Origin: Myxococcales bacterium
GTDB taxonomy: Bacteria; Myxococcota_A; Polyangia; Haliangiales; Haliangiaceae
DNA length: 64,000 bases
Reading direction: 5' to 3'
Assembly: GCA_016794525.1 (NCBI GenBank)
Contig: JAEUJY010000062.1
Coordinates: 186,001 to 250,000, forward strand
Part shown: positions 62,189 through 64,000 of the stretch, one piece after another
Layout of the letters: each line of letters starts with the position of its first letter
Numbering within the stretch: the stretch's first letter is position 1
Position numbers and translations under genes: made by a program
The notes under the pieces: model-generated
Database searches by the model: none
What the model saw: the letters and a program-made list of their open reading frames with translations, nothing else
What the model was told of the DNA's origin: nothing

Positions 62189-63744
62189 GCACCCAGGTGA
62201 TGCACGACGACACAGTCACGGAGGCGCAGTCCATGAACAGCACCCGCGAGCGCTCGAAGGATGGCTGGGAGGTCACCCACCGGACCCAGGTCTCGTACGA
62301 CGGCGTGCCCCTGCCGCCCGCGATCGTCGAGCGCGCGGCGGCCCTCGCGGCGGTGCCCGCCGGCGAGCACCTCCTGGCCAGCGGCGACGACGGTCGCGTG
62401 GTGGAGCGCCTCGTCGCGGCCATCGACGCGGCGAAGCGCGTGGTGGTTGCCGGGGCGTTCCTGTTCTCGGCGTCGGCGATCGAGCGCGCGTTGCTCGCGG
62501 CATCCCAGCGCGGCGTGCGGGTCTACCTGCTGGTCGCGTCCGAGCATCGCCTGCTCGGCGAGCCGCGCGCGGACTCGGAGTTCGACCAGCGCATGTTCGA
62601 AGAGCACAAGCGGATGCTCGACCGGCTGGCCGGCTGGGTGTACGTGCGCACCGCGGAGGACTGGCACGCGAAGGCCGTCCTGATCGACGACGGTGAGGCG
62701 GGGGCTGGCTTCTTGCTCACCGCCAACCTGACGACCGAGGCGCTGACCCGCAACGAAGAGCTGCTGGTGGTCCTGGACGCCGATGAACGCGCCCAGTTGC
62801 GCGAGATCGTCCGCTGGGTGCTGTGGGGCGCCGCGCAGCACGAGGTCCTGGTGCCGGGGAAGCTCGAGTCGGTCGCGGCGCTGCCGGGGCTGTCGGTGCC
62901 GAGCCCGCGGGGCTCGCTGGTCGCGACGCTGCGCGAGCGCGGGTCCTTGCACGAGGCGATGCTCGAGGTGGTCGCGTCGGCGCGCCGCGAGATCATCGTC
63001 AGCTCGTTCGGCTGGGACGCCGCGCACCCCGTGGTGCAGGCGCTGTGCGAGCAGGCTCGCACCGGCTGTCGCGTGACGGTGCTGGCGCGCGAGCGCGGCG
63101 CCAGCGTGCCGGCGCTGCTGGAGCTGCGCCGGGCCGGCGCCCAGGTGCTGATGTTCCGCTGGCTGCACGCCAAGGCCATCTGGACAGACGGCGGGCGCGG
63201 CGTCGTGGCGTCGGCGAACATCGAGCCCCAGGGCCTGGATCGCGGCATCGAGATCGGCGTCGTGCTCGATGGCACACGGGCCCAGGAGCTGCGTGATGTG
63301 CTGCGCGGCTGGGCCGCCCGCGCGACGCGCGAACTCCGGGCCGACGCGACGCTGGGCGATGTCGCGGGCAAGGCATGGCTGTGGCGGGGCGAGCGCATCG
63401 TGGAGGTCGACGTCCCGGCCACCGCGGCGATCGCGCGCGGCCGGGTCGTCGCGGCGTCGGCCGATGACCTGTCGGCGCCGGCGCTGCCGGCGCCCGACCT
63501 GACGCGGTTGCCCGAGCCGCTCGCGCACGCGCACGTGGTGTCCCAGGTCGTCACGGCGCCCGCGCTCGACAAGACCGCGCAGCGGATCGATGAGGCTGGC
63601 GACGAGGCGTGGCCGGCGCCGTTCCGCGAGCGCGGCGGGCGGGTCGTGATCGCCGTGGTCACGGTCGACCAGCTCGACGCCGCGCGCGCCATGGCCAGCG
63701 CGCACGGAGGCGCGCCGATCGTCGTCGCGCGGGGGCGGGCGTGA
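62185..63744 (+). CDS. Phospholipase D-family nuclease (DrmC/DpdK-like)
   Basis: 519 residues, ATG overlapping the previous stop. Two PLD HKD-type motifs are visible. WHAKAVLIDDG with downstream TANLTTEAL is near residues 159-190, and LHAKAIWTDGG with SANIEPQGL is near residues 327-355. Each has H-x-K and a following Ser/Thr-x-N, the full set needed for one bi-lobed active site. PLD-family nucleases are the DrmC component of DISARM and DpdK of the Dpd system. The C-terminal 130 residues are an extra domain. The next gene starts inside its stop (GTGA). Confidence 0.8.
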   Translation: MSTQVMHDDTVTEAQSMNSTRERSKDGWEVTHRTQVSYDGVPLPPAIVERAAALAAVPAGEHLLASGDDGRVVERLVAAIDAAKRVVVAGAFLFSASAIERALLAASQRGVRVYLLVASEHRLLGEPRADSEFDQRMFEEHKRMLDRLAGWVYVRTAEDWHAKAVLIDDGEAGAGFLLTANLTTEALTRNEELLVVLDADERAQLREIVRWVLWGAAQHEVLVPGKLESVAALPGLSVPSPRGSLVATLRERGSLHEAMLEVVASARREIIVSSFGWDAAHPVVQALCEQARTGCRVTVLARERGASVPALLELRRAGAQVLMFRWLHAKAIWTDGGRGVVASANIEPQGLDRGIEIGVVLDGTRAQELRDVLRGWAARATRELRADATLGDVAGKAWLWRGERIVEVDVPATAAIARGRVVAASADDLSAPALPAPDLTRLPEPLAHAHVVSQVVTAPALDKTAQRIDEAGDEAWPAPFRERGGRVVIAVVTVDQLDAARAMASAHGGAPIVVARGRA

Positions 63745-64000
63745 CCCGGGCCATCGACACGCTCGTCGCCTGGCACGCCCACCGGGCGGGCATCGACGTT
63801 CTGCGCAATGCGGTCACCAACCTGAAGAAGGACCACGGGATCACGATCCGCCGCGTGGTCCTCCTCGACCAAGCGGATGGCGTGGGCTCGCGATCGCCGG
63901 GGATCCCAGGGATCGACCTCGAGCGAGTCCCGATCGACCTTCGCGACCCCACGCACCATCCGACGATCTACGCGGCGGTCCGCGCCTTCGTGCGAGCGCG
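63741..64000 (+). CDS. Start of a possible CARF/RtcR-like gene (3' truncated by window edge)
   Basis: The first 86 codons are visible from a GTG overlapping the PLD stop: MTRAIDTLVAWHAHRAG, then TIRRVVLLDQADGVG and VPIDLRDPTHHPTIYAAVRAFVRA. The strand-helix pattern and the IDLRDPxxxxxIYxxVxxF ending recall the CARF-like sensor half of RtcR-type sigma-54 activators. The rest is outside the window. If so it would be a ligand-sensing regulator or effector of this operon. Very tentative. Confidence 0.4.
   Translation, partial: MTRAIDTLVAWHAHRAGIDVLRNAVTNLKKDHGITIRRVVLLDQADGVGSRSPGIPGIDLERVPIDLRDPTHHPTIYAAVRAFVRA

Noticed and set aside
41197-63744. Calling the second locus canonical DISARM
   Set aside because: SNF2, methylase, DUF1998 and PLD parts fit, but separate DrmA and DrmB genes are not seen and several extra genes are present.
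1-64000. CRISPR array or long tandem repeats
   Set aside because: No regularly spaced direct repeats were seen by eye; only short dyads and hairpins.
1-64000. Transposase, integrase or prophage structural genes
   Set aside because: None of the coding frames shows DDE, tyrosine- or serine-recombinase motifs or phage structural features.

Overview
The window is very GC-rich DNA with strong G/C preference at third codon positions, many GTG starts, a eukaryotic-type Ser/Thr kinase, several lipoproteins and very large multidomain genes. This fits a myxobacterium-like bacterium (Myxococcota, for example the Haliangium/Kofleria group); the assignment is inferred from style, not from a marker gene. 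No rRNA gene, intact tRNA, CRISPR array, transposase or integrase was recognised.

Region 1 (1-20493, all + strand) is a defence locus. It carries a BREX type 2 core in the order pglX (5' end outside the window), pglY, pglZ, brxD, brxHI. Two small modules are nested between pglX and pglY: an ImmA/IrrE peptidase with a DUF4411 PIN-like protein, and an SMC/OLD-like ATPase with a DUF4276 TOPRIM-like protein, an architecture like PARIS. Related palindromes flank the second module. brxHI is fused to an RNase D-like 3'-5' exonuclease domain. A McrBC modified-DNA restriction pair follows; its mcrB has an EVE-type reader domain and an N-terminal frameshift. PglW, normally part of BREX type 2, is not in the window and may lie upstream.

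Region 2 (20624-29687) is accessory or ordinary chromosome: a membrane-anchored Ser/Thr kinase with a likely frameshifted tail, lipoproteins, a DUF1517 membrane protein and other membrane proteins of unknown role. It ends at a tRNA-Ala 3' remnant with its own terminator (29977-30049), which looks like the footprint of an integrated element.

Region 3 (30564-41026) holds a 2027-residue protein with a DUF4157-like HExxH segment and a compositionally distinct C-terminus, probably a modular toxin or secreted effector. Downstream are candidate partner or immunity proteins and a degenerate protein-kinase-like protein.

Region 4 (41197-64000, all + strand) is a second defence-like locus in two tightly overlapping runs. 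The first has a DEAD/DUF1998 helicase fused to a nuclease, a RelE-fold/UvrD helicase, an SNF2 helicase, an Eco57I-class adenine methyltransferase, a metallo-beta-lactamase protein and a zinc-ribbon protein with a possible ADP-ribosyltransferase-like N-terminus. The second has an SF1 (DNA2-like) helicase, a winged-helix protein, a phospholipase D-family nuclease and the start of a possible CARF/RtcR-like gene. SNF2 + methyltransferase + DUF1998 + PLD recalls DISARM class 1, but the gene set and fusions are not canonical. This is the best candidate here for an undescribed multi-helicase system.
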